64,000 bases of DNA from Rossellomorea aquimaris (GCA_020524245.1 JAIVLN010000004.1:62001-126000); one strand, 5' to 3'; shown: positions 27,169 to 35,933, numbered from the stretch's first letter. Made by a program: numbers and translations. Notes: generated from the sequence alone by a model not told the origin.

Positions 27169-28650
27169 ATGGGTAATCCAAAGGGATTTTTAGAATATGC
27201 TCGGAAAGACAATGAAGAGCGAAATCCGAAGAAGAGGATCAATGATTGGAATGAATATACAGAACGTCATGACGAGAAAGAGTTGAAACAACAAGGTGCC
27301 AGATGTATGGATTGCGGAACCCCTTTCTGCCATACAGGTATGGAGTGGGGAAGATCATCCATCGGCTGTCCAATCAACAATCTGATCCCTGAGTGGAACG
27401 AGCTAGTCCATCAAGGGAAATGGAAGCAAGCTTTAGATCGCCTCGAGTTGACGAACAATTTTCCTGAATTCACAGGGCGTGTGTGTCCCGCTCCGTGTGA
27501 AGGATCCTGCGTACTCGGCATCAACGATGATCCTGTGACGATCAAATCAATTGAGAACGAAATTATTGAGCGCGGGTTTGAAAACGGATGGATCCTACCT
27601 GAACCACCTTCGTCCCGTACAGGAAAACGAGTCGCCATTGTTGGTTCAGGTCCTGCAGGATTGACAGCTGCAGACGAACTGAATAAAGCCGGACATCTAG
27701 TGACGATCTTTGAAAGGGAAGATCGTCCTGGTGGTCTTCTCATGTACGGGATCCCGAATATGAAATTGGAAAAGAAAACGATTGAAAGACGAATTGAACT
27801 CCTTGAAAAAGAAGGCATCGAGTTCAAGGTGAACACGGAAATCGGAGTGGATGTCAGCCGGGAAGAGTTACAAAATGAATATGACGCTGTCGTCATTTGC
27901 ACAGGTGCTCAACAACCACGTGATATCCCAATAGAAGAACGTAACAGCGAAGGCATCCATTTTGCTATGGAGTATCTGACAGAATCGACGAAATCATTGA
28001 ATTCAAAAAACGAGCCGAGCATATCAGCAGAAGGAAAAGACGTCATCGTTATCGGTGGCGGAGATACGGGAGCAGACTGCGTTGCGACAGCATTGCGTCA
28101 AAAATGTAAAAGCGTTGTCCAATTCGGCAAGCATCCTGAGCTTCCGAAGGAGCGTACTGGAGATAATCCTTGGCCACATACACCGATGACCTTTTCGTTG
28201 GAATATGCGTATGAAGAAGCATATAAGCAGTTTAAGAAAGACCCACGTGAATATGAAATCTTGACCCAATCGTTCAAAGGGGGAGCAGACGGGAAAGTAT
28301 CATCGTTACGGACGATGCAAGTCAAGAAGGAAAACAAGAACGGTGAACTGGTGACGGTTGAAATTCCAGGTACTGAAAAAGACTGGAACGCACAGCTAGT
28401 ATTGATTGCAATCGGTTTTACAGGACCGGAAAAAGAAATCTTAGAGCATTTTAACTTGAAGGTAACGGAACGTGGGCTCGTCTGGACGGAGAAAGCAACC
28501 TACAAGACGAATGTTGAAGGAGTATTTGCAGCGGGCGATGCAAGAAGAGGTCAAAGTCTTGTCGTTTGGGCAATTCGTGAAGGGCGAGAAGCCGCGAAGG
28601 AAGTACACGACTATCTAATGAGTTCAAAGTTGTCAGCTATTTCCGTTTGA
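27169..28650 (+). CDS. gltB: Glutamate synthase (NADPH) small subunit
   Basis: The 493-residue electron-donating subunit that passes electrons from NADPH through FAD and 4Fe-4S clusters to the large subunit. Cluster cysteines are seen in CMDCGTPFCH, GCPINN and CPAPCEGSC. The FAD Rossmann motif is AIVGSGPAGLTAADEL and the NADPH motif VIGGGDTGADCVATAL. The C-terminal VFAAGDARRGQSLVVWAI closes the FAD site. AAGGAGG lies 14 bases after gltA, so the genes are one operon. Confidence 0.98.
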   Translation: MGNPKGFLEYARKDNEERNPKKRINDWNEYTERHDEKELKQQGARCMDCGTPFCHTGMEWGRSSIGCPINNLIPEWNELVHQGKWKQALDRLELTNNFPEFTGRVCPAPCEGSCVLGINDDPVTIKSIENEIIERGFENGWILPEPPSSRTGKRVAIVGSGPAGLTAADELNKAGHLVTIFEREDRPGGLLMYGIPNMKLEKKTIERRIELLEKEGIEFKVNTEIGVDVSREELQNEYDAVVICTGAQQPRDIPIEERNSEGIHFAMEYLTESTKSLNSKNEPSISAEGKDVIVIGGGDTGADCVATALRQKCKSVVQFGKHPELPKERTGDNPWPHTPMTFSLEYAYEEAYKQFKKDPREYEILTQSFKGGADGKVSSLRTMQVKKENKNGELVTVEIPGTEKDWNAQLVLIAIGFTGPEKEILEHFNLKVTERGLVWTEKATYKTNVEGVFAAGDARRGQSLVVWAIREGREAAKEVHDYLMSSKLSAISV

Positions 28651-28675
28651 TGGGATGATAAAACATTTGTTCTAA

Positions 28676-28719
28676 GGGCACCCTGTTGATATGACCACCT
28701 AATTTTTAAGGAGGTGCCC
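28676..28719 (+). promoter_or_regulatory. Inverted repeat that can hide the ribosome binding site
   Basis: GGGCACC (28676-28682) can pair with GGTGCCC (28713-28719), which overlaps the AAGGAGGTG ribosome site of the small gene at 28725. A competing short pairing, CACCT with AGGTG, lies inside the loop. Either fold would cover the Shine-Dalgarno sequence, which suggests translational control. It could also be remnant structure of the gltB 3' region. Confidence 0.4.
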
Positions 28720-28724
28720 ATCCC

Positions 28725-28868
28725 ATGGGTAGAGGTAAAAACTTTGAACATAAACGTCAAGGAACCATTAATCGACCACCGAAAGGATCGAAAATTGCTC
28801 GCGAAGAATTCGCAAGAGATGAACCCATCGATTTACAAAAACAAGAAGATGAAAAAAACGAACGATAA
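28725..28868 (+). CDS. Small highly charged protein, 47 aa
   Basis: A 47-residue peptide gene beginning MGRGKNFEHKRQG, with a Pro pair in the middle and a strongly charged end (KQEDEKNER). It has no membrane segment. AAGGAGGTG lies eight bases before the ATG, a very strong ribosome site, and a hairpin terminator follows the stop, so I consider it real. The style resembles small spore or stress peptides of Bacillus, but I do not recognise a family. Confidence 0.6.
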   Translation: MGRGKNFEHKRQGTINRPPKGSKIAREEFARDEPIDLQKQEDEKNER

Positions 28869-28871
28869 CTT

Positions 28872-28912
28872 GGAGCTGAGCCATATTGGTTCAGCTTCTT
28901 TCGTTTCTTCTG
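28872..28912 (+). terminator. Terminator after the 47-aa gene
   Basis: GAGCTGAGCC, loop ATATT and GGTTCAGCTTC form a stem of about nine pairs with a T-rich tail (TTCTTTCGTTTC). Confidence 0.7.
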
Positions 28913-28984
28913 TTGTTTGCAGGATTCTAGATCAGGGAAAAGAAGAGTATATTTTGTGTAGTACATTTGAGGGGAGAGAGCGAA

Positions 28985-30253
28985 ATGTCTGTTATGAATC
29001 ATCAAACAACCGTGCTCTTACAGCAGTATAAACAAATTAGAGGTTTCTCCAAGAAAATCGTGTCTCCATTGGAAATTGAAGATTACGTCATCCAGGCGAT
29101 TCCAGATGTGAGTCCGCCTAAGTGGCATCTTGCACACACGACCTGGTTTTTCGAGACCTTCATCCTTGTCCCATATTTAGAGGGTTTTAAAAGGTTCAAT
29201 GATACATATGATTACTTGTTCAATTCCTATTATGAGACCCACGGGAGGCCATACCCAAGACATGCGAGAGGTTTATTGGCACGACCTTCCGTGAATGAGA
29301 TCTTCCAATACCGTGATTATGTCGATGAACAGATGACCAGCCTGCTTGAACGATGTGATGCTGAAACCTATGATCAAATTCAACCACTGCTTGAAATTGG
29401 AATGCAGCATGAACAACAGCATCAAGAGTTACTCGTTACAGACATCAAGTATAATTTCTCCATCAATCCTTTGAAGCCAGTCTATCAACATCCTGTGTCC
29501 ACTGTGAAAACGGCTGTGCCGACACTGGAATGGGTTCGCTTTGATGAGGGGATTGTAGAAACAGGGCACTCTGATGATGGATTTTCATTTGACAACGAGC
29601 GACCAATCCATAAATCCTGGCTCGACCGCTTCGCCCTGGCGAACAGGCCCGTTACAAATGGCGAGTACATTTCTTTTATGGAAAATGGAGGCTATGAAAA
29701 GCCTGAATATTGGCTATCTGAAGGATGGTCGATCGTAAAAGAGGAACAGTGGAAGGCTCCGTTGTATTGGGAGCAAAAAGATGGGGAATGGTATTCATTC
29801 ACCCTATCAGGCGTGCAAAAGGTTGTTGAAGACGAACTTGTTACACATATCAGCTTTTATGAAGCAGATGCTTTTGCAAGATGGGCAGGGTACAGGCTTC
29901 CGACCGAAATGGAATGGGAGCATGCTATGAAGAATCAAAGAATTGAAGGGAATTTTGCCGATCAAGGTCATTATCATCCGACAGCAGAATATAGCGAAGA
30001 AAATAATCAGATGATGAAGACGTTCGGTGATGTGTGGGAATGGACATCCAGCCCATATGTTCCGTATCCGAAGTCCAAACCCTTAGAAGGGACATTAGGA
30101 GAATATAATGCAAAATTCATGTGTAATCAGATGGTATTAAGAGGAGGTTCTTGCGCAACTCATTCCACTCATATGAGACTGACCTATCGGAACTTCTTCC
30201 ATCCGGATAAAAGATGGCAATTCAGTGGTCTGCGGTTAGCAAAAGATCTTTGA
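28985..30253 (+). CDS. egtB: Ergothioneine biosynthesis EgtB-type sulfoxide synthase
   Basis: A 422-residue non-haem iron enzyme of the EgtB type, which joins hercynine with a cysteine-derived thiol using oxygen. The N-terminal DinB-like domain supplies the iron ligands: His in WHLAHTTWFFETF and HxxxH in HEQQHQELL. The C-terminal FGE-sulfatase (C-type lectin) domain ends with LRGGSCATHSTHMRLTYRNF and SGLRLAKDL. The ATG at 28985 follows GAGGGGAGAGAG. No egtD methyltransferase is visible next to it, so the hercynine source must lie elsewhere or the substrate may differ. Confidence 0.87.
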   Translation: MSVMNHQTTVLLQQYKQIRGFSKKIVSPLEIEDYVIQAIPDVSPPKWHLAHTTWFFETFILVPYLEGFKRFNDTYDYLFNSYYETHGRPYPRHARGLLARPSVNEIFQYRDYVDEQMTSLLERCDAETYDQIQPLLEIGMQHEQQHQELLVTDIKYNFSINPLKPVYQHPVSTVKTAVPTLEWVRFDEGIVETGHSDDGFSFDNERPIHKSWLDRFALANRPVTNGEYISFMENGGYEKPEYWLSEGWSIVKEEQWKAPLYWEQKDGEWYSFTLSGVQKVVEDELVTHISFYEADAFARWAGYRLPTEMEWEHAMKNQRIEGNFADQGHYHPTAEYSEENNQMMKTFGDVWEWTSSPYVPYPKSKPLEGTLGEYNAKFMCNQMVLRGGSCATHSTHMRLTYRNFFHPDKRWQFSGLRLAKDL

Positions 30254-30258
30254 TTTAC

Positions 30259-30295
30259 AAAAGGGGTTGATTCAAAATGGATTCAGCCCCTTTTT
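30259..30295 (+). terminator. Terminator after egtB
   Basis: AAGGGGTTGA pairs with TCAGCCCCTT (one G-U pair) across a loop of about 13 bases, followed by T residues. Confidence 0.8.
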
Positions 30296-30388
30296 CCAGT
30301 TCTATGGACAAGACACCATACCGATTTCCTTTCACTTGAATCTAATAGGTATATGAGCAAAGTGATTTGAGTGTAAAGGAGATTAAAG

Positions 30389-31336
30389 ATGTCAGATCTA
30401 CATTGGTTCCCCTCTCAAATGGTGAATTCAAACGTTTTACGACGGGAAGTACCATATGGTGTTGATTTGATCAACGCCAGAAAGATGTGGGATCTTGGAT
30501 ATAAAGGAAAAGGAGTTACCGTAGCGGTGTTGGATACGGGATGTCAGCCGGATCATCCGGATCTTCAAGGTAGAATCATCGGCGGTCGTAACTTTACTTC
30601 CGATCATGGTGGTGATCCGACGGATTATTCCGACAACCATTTCCATGGTACCCATGTAGCTGGAACAATTGCAGCCAACTTCAACGGTTACGGGGTCGCA
30701 GGTGTTGCACCAGAAGCCCAATTATTGATCTTAAAAGTCATTCCAGCTAGCGGAGCAAGCTCTTACGAGAATTTGATACGAGGTGTCCATTATGCCATCA
30801 ATTGGAGGGGACCGAATCGGGAAAGAGTACGGGTCATTTCCATGTCGCTCGGTGGACCAGCTGATGATCCTAGACTCCACGCAGCTGTCAAAAGGGCAGT
30901 TACAAAAAATATTTTGGTCGTATGTGCTGCAGGAAATCTAGGGGATGGACGGGCTTATTCTTTTGAACGAACATATCCAGGGTATTACCCTGAAGTCGTT
31001 TGCGTTGGAGCAATAGATGAGAAATTGAATCCAGCCGGTTTTACCAACACAAATGATGAAATTGATTTAGTAGCTCCAGGAGTGAACATTACATCAACCT
31101 ACATTAACAGTAAATATGCTAGATCATCTGGTACATCTATGGCAACACCTCATGTAGCCGGTGCAGCCGCATTACTGATTCAAGGTTATGAATCGCAATT
31201 AAAAAGAAGATTGAGCGAAAGAGAAATTTACAATCTCCTGATGAACAACACCCAAAGGTTGGATTTTGACCGCGTTTCCGTCGGGAGAGGCGTTTTGGAT
31301 TTGTCCAAAGGTATTCAATCGAGAAGAAGCAGTTAA
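30389..31336 (+). CDS. Intracellular subtilisin-like serine protease
   Basis: A 315-residue S8 protease without a signal peptide. The catalytic triad is complete: Asp in VAVLDTGCQPDHPDLQG, His in HFHGTHVAGTIAAN and Ser in SSGTSMATPHVAGAA. The short N-terminal extension before VPYGVDLINA resembles the inhibitory propeptide of IspA-type proteases, although the usual LIPY motif is changed (HWFPSQ). It degrades cytoplasmic proteins, in relatives during sporulation. AAAGGAG precedes the ATG. The length is close to IspA (about 319). Confidence 0.93.
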   Translation: MSDLHWFPSQMVNSNVLRREVPYGVDLINARKMWDLGYKGKGVTVAVLDTGCQPDHPDLQGRIIGGRNFTSDHGGDPTDYSDNHFHGTHVAGTIAANFNGYGVAGVAPEAQLLILKVIPASGASSYENLIRGVHYAINWRGPNRERVRVISMSLGGPADDPRLHAAVKRAVTKNILVVCAAGNLGDGRAYSFERTYPGYYPEVVCVGAIDEKLNPAGFTNTNDEIDLVAPGVNITSTYINSKYARSSGTSMATPHVAGAAALLIQGYESQLKRRLSEREIYNLLMNNTQRLDFDRVSVGRGVLDLSKGIQSRRSS

Positions 31337-31574
31337 AAAAATGACCCCAGATGAAAACCATTTCTCTAGGGTTTTTTTATTTCAGGTTTTATAAATTACT
31401 TTTCATCTACTTTACACGAAGAATGCTTGTATAAAAAAATACCTATTACAACCATCTTGAGCTTTGTTGGAAGGGATTAATCTTATGATTGTCGAAAGGA
31501 AGTGAAGGAAAAAAGACAGTGCAAATGGACTCATAACAAGAGATATTCTTTATGGAAAGTGAGCGGATACATGC

Positions 31575-32303
31575 ATGAATCGATTATCTCCTATAGAAAT
31601 AGCGCAAAAATTGATCCATAAACATTTTCCAGAATGCCAGTGTGCTTTACTAGCTGGAAGTGTCGTCCGAGGTGAAGCAACACCTTCATCAGATCTGGAC
31701 GTGGTCATTTTGGACGACAGCATTCCCAACTCATACCGCCGCTCATTCTTATTTCAAGGTTGGCCAGTTGAAGTATTCGTACATAATCTGTCCTCCTATA
31801 AACAGTTTTTTCAAAAGGATTGTGAAAGAGGTACACCTTCCATGCCAAGGATGGTGGCCGAGGGAGTTATCCTTAAGGATACAGGCATCATACAACCTAT
31901 AAAGGTGGAAGCGAAAGCGCTTCTAGAAAAAGGACCGACACCTTGGAGTCAAGAAACGATCAACATGAAGAGGTATTTTATTACGGATCTGATCGATGAT
32001 TTGTTAGGTTGTCCATATCGATTTGAACAATTATTTATCGTCAACACGTTGGCGGATCGGCTACAAGAATTTGTACTTTGGACCAATGGGAGATGGATCG
32101 GCAGCTCCAAATGGTCATACCGGGCTTTGAAGCAGTATGATTCAGCCTTTACGAATACGTTCATGGAAGCGTTTGAACACTACTACAAAAAGAATGACTA
32201 CAGCAAGATCATTCACCTCGCAGATTCCATTCTTGAGCCACATGGTGGAAGGTTTTTCGAAGGATTCCAACTAGGGAAAAGTGAGAAGAAACAGGAGGGG
32301 TGA
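31575..32303 (+). CDS. Nucleotidyltransferase-domain protein
   Basis: A 242-residue protein whose N-terminal half is a minimal nucleotidyltransferase: LAGSVVRGEATPSSDLDVVI supplies the GS and the metal-binding DxD, and a third acidic strand follows (PVEVFVHN). The C-terminal half is helical. Proteins of this look include aminoglycoside nucleotidyltransferases and stand-alone MNT enzymes; the substrate is not predictable. It lies five bases before the hydrolase gene, whose ribosome site is within its 3' end. Confidence 0.8.
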   Translation: MNRLSPIEIAQKLIHKHFPECQCALLAGSVVRGEATPSSDLDVVILDDSIPNSYRRSFLFQGWPVEVFVHNLSSYKQFFQKDCERGTPSMPRMVAEGVILKDTGIIQPIKVEAKALLEKGPTPWSQETINMKRYFITDLIDDLLGCPYRFEQLFIVNTLADRLQEFVLWTNGRWIGSSKWSYRALKQYDSAFTNTFMEAFEHYYKKNDYSKIIHLADSILEPHGGRFFEGFQLGKSEKKQEG

Positions 32304-32307
32304 ACGG

Positions 32308-33168
32308 ATGAGTCAAAAGATCGGCATTGCAGTCATACATGGAGCCGGTATTCAGAAAGAAGATTTTGCTGAAATCCTCATTACACGCTTGAAAGATGAA
32401 CTGATCGAAGAAGCGAACAAGGATAAGTATGACCTTTGTATTGATGACTTTGCTTTTATACCCATCTATTGGGCGACCATATTCAATGACCGTGAAAAAG
32501 AGTTGTGGGAATCCCTTAATAATGGAGGACAACTTGATTTCAGTACATTACGTAAATTCATCATTGAATTTTTAGGTGATGCCATCGCATATCAACCGAC
32601 CAGTGATCAATTCCAAAACTATGAACGCGTACATGAAGTATATTTTCATGCATTGAAGCGTTTGAATGAACAGGTAGGAGATCAAGCACCACTAGTCGTA
32701 ATCGGTCACAGTCTAGGGACGGTCATTACAAGTAACTTCTTCTATGACCTCCAGAAAGACAAAGAACAGTTACCCTATGTACGCAAGTGGCTTCGAGATG
32801 CAACACCTCTCATGAAAGGAGAAACACTATCAGCCTTCATATCTCTTGGCTCTCCTCTTGCTTTATGGAGTTTGCGTTATTTTGATTTCAACAAACCTAT
32901 CCAAGTTCCATCCAAGCAGTTCCGCATATCTTATCCAAATGCACATGGTGGATGGTGGAACATTTTCGATAAGGATGATGTACTCGGTTACCCTTTGAAA
33001 TCACTCAATAAAGCTTATGAACAAGCGGTGGTTGAAGATCTTGAATTTAATACGGGAAATCTATTGACGAGCTGGACCCCGTTATCACACTTTCAGTACG
33101 TAAAAGACGGCAACACGGTCCGATTTATTGTGGACCGACTTCTAGAATTACATCGGTCCGTTCAATAG
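32308..33168 (+). CDS. Alpha/beta hydrolase-like protein
   Basis: A 286-residue protein with an alpha/beta-hydrolase core: the first strand with oxyanion-type loop GIAVIHGAGIQKED and the nucleophile elbow VIGHSLGTVITS with the Ser. A later strand is FISLGSPLALWSL, and the C-terminal LSHFQYVKDG may hold the His. It looks like a lipase or serine esterase without a signal peptide. The ATG at 32308 follows AGGAGGGGTG. It is in an operon with the nucleotidyltransferase gene. Confidence 0.78.
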   Translation: MSQKIGIAVIHGAGIQKEDFAEILITRLKDELIEEANKDKYDLCIDDFAFIPIYWATIFNDREKELWESLNNGGQLDFSTLRKFIIEFLGDAIAYQPTSDQFQNYERVHEVYFHALKRLNEQVGDQAPLVVIGHSLGTVITSNFFYDLQKDKEQLPYVRKWLRDATPLMKGETLSAFISLGSPLALWSLRYFDFNKPIQVPSKQFRISYPNAHGGWWNIFDKDDVLGYPLKSLNKAYEQAVVEDLEFNTGNLLTSWTPLSHFQYVKDGNTVRFIVDRLLELHRSVQ

Positions 33169-33170
33169 AG

Positions 33171-33198
33171 AGGTGTAAGCAAATCGCTTACACCTTTT
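33171..33198 (+). terminator. Terminator after hydrolase gene
   Basis: AGGTGTAAGC and GCTTACACCT form a perfect ten-pair stem around a five-base loop, followed by TTT. Confidence 0.88.
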
Positions 33199-33244
33199 AC
33201 GAATTTCCAATATAATTGCGATATATCCACTAAAGGAGTGATCC

Positions 33245-34078
33245 ATGTTGATTACGAAAATCCAAGACACAGTACAATTACATAACGGAGTTGAAATGCC
33301 GCGATTAGGATTCGGTGTATTTAAGGTTGAGGAAGGCTCTGAAGTCATTGATTCTGTAAAAACGGCTTTAGAAGTAGGATACCGCAGCATTGATACAGCT
33401 GCCATTTATAAAAACGAAGAAGGTGTAGGTCAAGCGATCAAGGATGCGAATGTTCCTCGTGGAGATCTGTTCATCACGACAAAAGTATGGAACAGCGATC
33501 AAGGGTATGAAAGTACGTTGAAAGCGTTTGATGAAAGCCTTGAAAAATTAGGACTTGAATATGTTGATCTCTATTTGATTCATTGGCCTGTGGAAGGTAA
33601 GTATAAGGATACATGGAAAGCGATGGAGAAACTTTATGAAGAAGGCCGTGCGAAAGCGATTGGTGTCTGTAACTTCAACGTGCATCACTTAGAGGATCTG
33701 ATTAAAGATGCGAACATCAAGCCAATGGTCAATCAGATTGAATTTCACCCGAAATTAACTCAAGAAGACGTTCGCACATACTGTGATAAGGAAAACATCC
33801 TAGTTGAAGCATGGTCTCCGCTCATGCATGGAAAATTGCTCGATCATCCTACCTTAAAAGAAATCGGTGAGAAGTATGGTAAGTCACCAGCACAAGTCAT
33901 CCTTCGTTGGGATTTGCAACATAACATCATTACCATCCCTAAATCCGTAAATCCATCGAGGATCCGCGAGAATTCCGAGCTGTTCGACTTTACACTTTCA
34001 GATGAAGAAATGAAAAAGATCGACCAATTGAATGAGAATGAACGGTTCGGTCCAGACCCAGATAACTTCGATTTTTAA
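33245..34078 (+). CDS. Aldo/keto reductase
   Basis: A 277-residue NADPH-dependent aldehyde/ketone reductase (YvgN/YtbE type). Motifs are GYRSIDTAAIYKNEEGVG with the catalytic Asp and Tyr, the Lys in FITTKVWNSDQG and the His in YLIHWPV. The NADPH-binding end is IPKSVNPSRIREN. AAAGGAGTG precedes the ATG. Such enzymes detoxify reactive carbonyls such as methylglyoxal. The candidate selenoprotein follows 73 bases on. Confidence 0.94.
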   Translation: MLITKIQDTVQLHNGVEMPRLGFGVFKVEEGSEVIDSVKTALEVGYRSIDTAAIYKNEEGVGQAIKDANVPRGDLFITTKVWNSDQGYESTLKAFDESLEKLGLEYVDLYLIHWPVEGKYKDTWKAMEKLYEEGRAKAIGVCNFNVHHLEDLIKDANIKPMVNQIEFHPKLTQEDVRTYCDKENILVEAWSPLMHGKLLDHPTLKEIGEKYGKSPAQVILRWDLQHNIITIPKSVNPSRIRENSELFDFTLSDEEMKKIDQLNENERFGPDPDNFDF

Positions 34079-34151
34079 CTTTAATTAGGTTATGGTCAGC
34101 AAGCTGTTGGGAATACTTTTCTTGCAACCAATAATATGAAGAGGTGATTTT

Positions 34152-34892
34152 GTGATCGAAAAAGTGGAAAAAGCGGTTCAGGCACGCTGGGTGCCGTCGT
34201 TCAAGTATGAACGGAATGAGCCTGGAGCTTTTGCATCATTGGACAAGCCGATTGAAGAAGCGAAAGGGGTCATCATCACAACGGGTGGCGTTTATGTGAA
34301 AGGACAACCTCCTTTCCAGGACAATTATGGTTTAGGAGACCCTTCATACAGAGAAATACGACAAGATGTGGACTATGATCAGCTCTCCATTGCACATGAG
34401 CACTATGATCACTCGAAAGCGAATGAAGATCGCAATGTTGTGTTCCCACTAGAAATGTTAAAACACTTTAGTGAAGAGGGAATAATCGGTTCAGTAGCAG
34501 ATGTCCATTATTCATTCATGGGATACGTTCCGATTCCACATCCTCTCAAAATGGTGACTGCGAAAGAAGTAGCTGAAAAATTACAGCTTCAACAAGTAGA
34601 TTTTGCTATTCTTGTACCCTCCTGACCAATCTGTCAACAGACGGCCGGTCTGGTCGCACGTACAATTGAGGAACATGATATTCCGACGGTTACATTGACA
34701 ATGGCAAAAGAGATCGCCGAGATCGTTCAACCTGCACGATCATTGTACTCTAGGTTTCCTTTCGGAAGCCCGCTAGGTCAACCGAAGAACATCGATCAAC
34801 AGAAAGCGGTATTAAAAGCGGCTATACAACTGCTGACAGATGCAAAGGAAGCAGGGACAATCCAAGACTCAGAAATCTCATATAAAGGATAA
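34152..34892 (+). CDS. Glycine/sarcosine/betaine reductase selenoprotein B-family protein, in-frame TGA (candidate Sec158)
   Basis: One continuous frame of 247 codons, interrupted only by TGA at 34623-34625 and ending in TAA. The first 157 residues have family features such as GVIITTGGVYVKGQPPF, LGDPSYREI, AHEHYDHSKANEDRNVVFP and HYSFMGYVP. After the TGA the frame continues PICQQTAGLVARTIEEH and FPFGSPLGQPKN. In relatives the TGA position is Cys or Sec within a CxxC/UxxC motif, so this reads S-U-P-I-C. A hairpin with a bSECIS-like loop lies 12 bases downstream. The start is GTG with GAGGTG. The alternative is a nonsense mutation of a Cys codon (TGT/TGC to TGA), making it a pseudogene. The reaction is unknown; a thiol/selenol redox role is inferred. 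Confidence 0.75.
34638..34652 (+). promoter_or_regulatory. Candidate bacterial SECIS hairpin
   Basis: CAGAC, loop GGCCG and GTCTG form a perfect five-pair stem-loop beginning 12 bases after the TGA; the loop starts 17 bases after it and its first base is G. Known bacterial SECIS elements have a short stem in this position with a G at the start of the apical loop. The stem is short, so this is suggestive only. Confidence 0.45.
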
Positions 34893-34901
34893 ATGTGTTA
34901 A

Positions 34902-34942
34902 GGCTGTCTGAAAAGGTGATACCATTTTTGGACAGCCTTTTC
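34902..34942 (+). terminator. Terminator after the candidate selenoprotein gene
   Basis: AAGGCTGTC pairs with GACAGCCTT, with A and T residues extending into the loop, followed by TTCTTTATTT. Confidence 0.85.
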
Positions 34943-34956
34943 TTTATTTGTTAGTA

Positions 34957-34972
34957 TTGACCACCTGGTCAA
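34957..34972. promoter_or_regulatory. TetR-type operator 1
   Basis: TTGACCACCTGGTCAA is a palindrome with seven-base arms around CC. It overlaps the -35 box and matches operator 2 read on the other strand with one difference. Confidence 0.75.
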
Positions 34973-34985
34973 ACCGGTATATACT
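34957..34985 (+). promoter_or_regulatory. SigA promoter of the ABC-TetR operon
   Basis: TTGACC (34957-34962) and TATACT (34980-34985) are separated by exactly 17 bases. The -35 box lies inside the first operator palindrome, so repressor binding would block RNA polymerase. Confidence 0.8.
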
Positions 34986-34990
34986 TAATG

Positions 34991-35006
34991 TTGACTAGGT
35001 GGTCAA
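34991..35006. promoter_or_regulatory. TetR-type operator 2
   Basis: TTGACTAGGTGGTCAA is a second copy of the palindrome, just downstream of the -10 box and 34 bases centre to centre from operator 1. It is the likely second site of the TetR protein encoded as the third gene of this operon. Confidence 0.75.
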
Positions 35007-35027
35007 TTAATCGAAGGGGGTCTCGAA

Positions 35028-35933
35028 ATGAAGGCTATTGAGATGGATCATCTCACGAAGTACTATGGAAAACATCAAGCTGTCTCGGATCTTACATTTA
35101 GTGTAGATGAAGGAGAGGTCTATGGTTTCATCGGACCAAATGGTGCAGGAAAGAGCACAACGATTCGAACATTGTTGAATTTCATTTTTCCAACGAGTGG
35201 GTCTGCAAAGATCTTCGGGAAAGACATTGTGACTCAATCCACGGTCATCAAACAAGAAGTAGGTTATCTGCCTTCAGAAGTCCATTTTTATGAAAACATG
35301 AAAGTGAAAGAGCTCCTTCATTATTCAGCCGGATTTTATCATAATAAATCGTATAAAAAACGAATGAATGAACTGACAGAACGATTGGATCTCGACGTTC
35401 ATAAAAAATTCGAGGATCTTTCATTCGGAAACCGTAAAAAAGTAGGGATTGTTCAAGCCTTATTACATGAACCACGACTCCTGATCATGGATGAACCGAC
35501 GGGAGGTCTGGATCCTTTGATGCAGCACACTTTCTTCGATCTATTGATGGAAGAAAAGAAGAAAGGTGTAACCATCTTTTTTTCATCACACATATTGAGT
35601 GAAGTACAAAAGATGTGTGACCGTGTAGCCATCATTAAAGAAGGAAAATTAATTGCGAACGATACGATTGAAAATCTGACGAAAAATCAATTTAAGAAAG
35701 TGACCATCCTCCTTTCAGAAGGTCAAACCCTGAATTTGAATGTAGATGGTATCATCCAACAAGAACAACTTGGTCTCATGTTGACGATTCTGTTCAGAGG
35801 TGACATTCATGAGCTGATTAATGCATTGAGTAAAGAAGATTATAGGGACGTCGTTATAGAAGAACCCTCATTGGATGAAATTTTCATGCATTTCTACGAA
35901 ACGGAGAATGGAGGGGTGGAAGTTGGTCTTTAA
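35028..35933 (+). CDS. ABC transporter ATP-binding protein
   Basis: A 301-residue ABC exporter ATPase: Walker A GPNGAGKST, Q-loop region, signature LSFGNRKKVGIVQALLH (an FG variant of LSGGQ), Walker B LLIMDEPTGG and the switch His in FFSSHILSEV. The C-terminal 70 residues form the extra domain found in multidrug and bacteriocin exporters. GAAGGGGG precedes the ATG. It partners the permease that overlaps its end. The operon is probably induced when a ligand releases the TetR repressor. Confidence 0.95.
   Translation: MKAIEMDHLTKYYGKHQAVSDLTFSVDEGEVYGFIGPNGAGKSTTIRTLLNFIFPTSGSAKIFGKDIVTQSTVIKQEVGYLPSEVHFYENMKVKELLHYSAGFYHNKSYKKRMNELTERLDLDVHKKFEDLSFGNRKKVGIVQALLHEPRLLIMDEPTGGLDPLMQHTFFDLLMEEKKKGVTIFFSSHILSEVQKMCDRVAIIKEGKLIANDTIENLTKNQFKKVTILLSEGQTLNLNVDGIIQQEQLGLMLTILFRGDIHELINALSKEDYRDVVIEEPSLDEIFMHFYETENGGVEVGL

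Noticed and set aside
31487-31493. TGTCGAA, a Spo0A box, before the nucleotidyltransferase gene
   Set aside because: A seven-base match is expected several times by chance in this window and nothing else supports it.
34695-34892. Separate 65-aa gene after the TGA
   Set aside because: It has no ribosome site and continues the same frame and family as the upstream part, so it is the C-terminal end of one protein.
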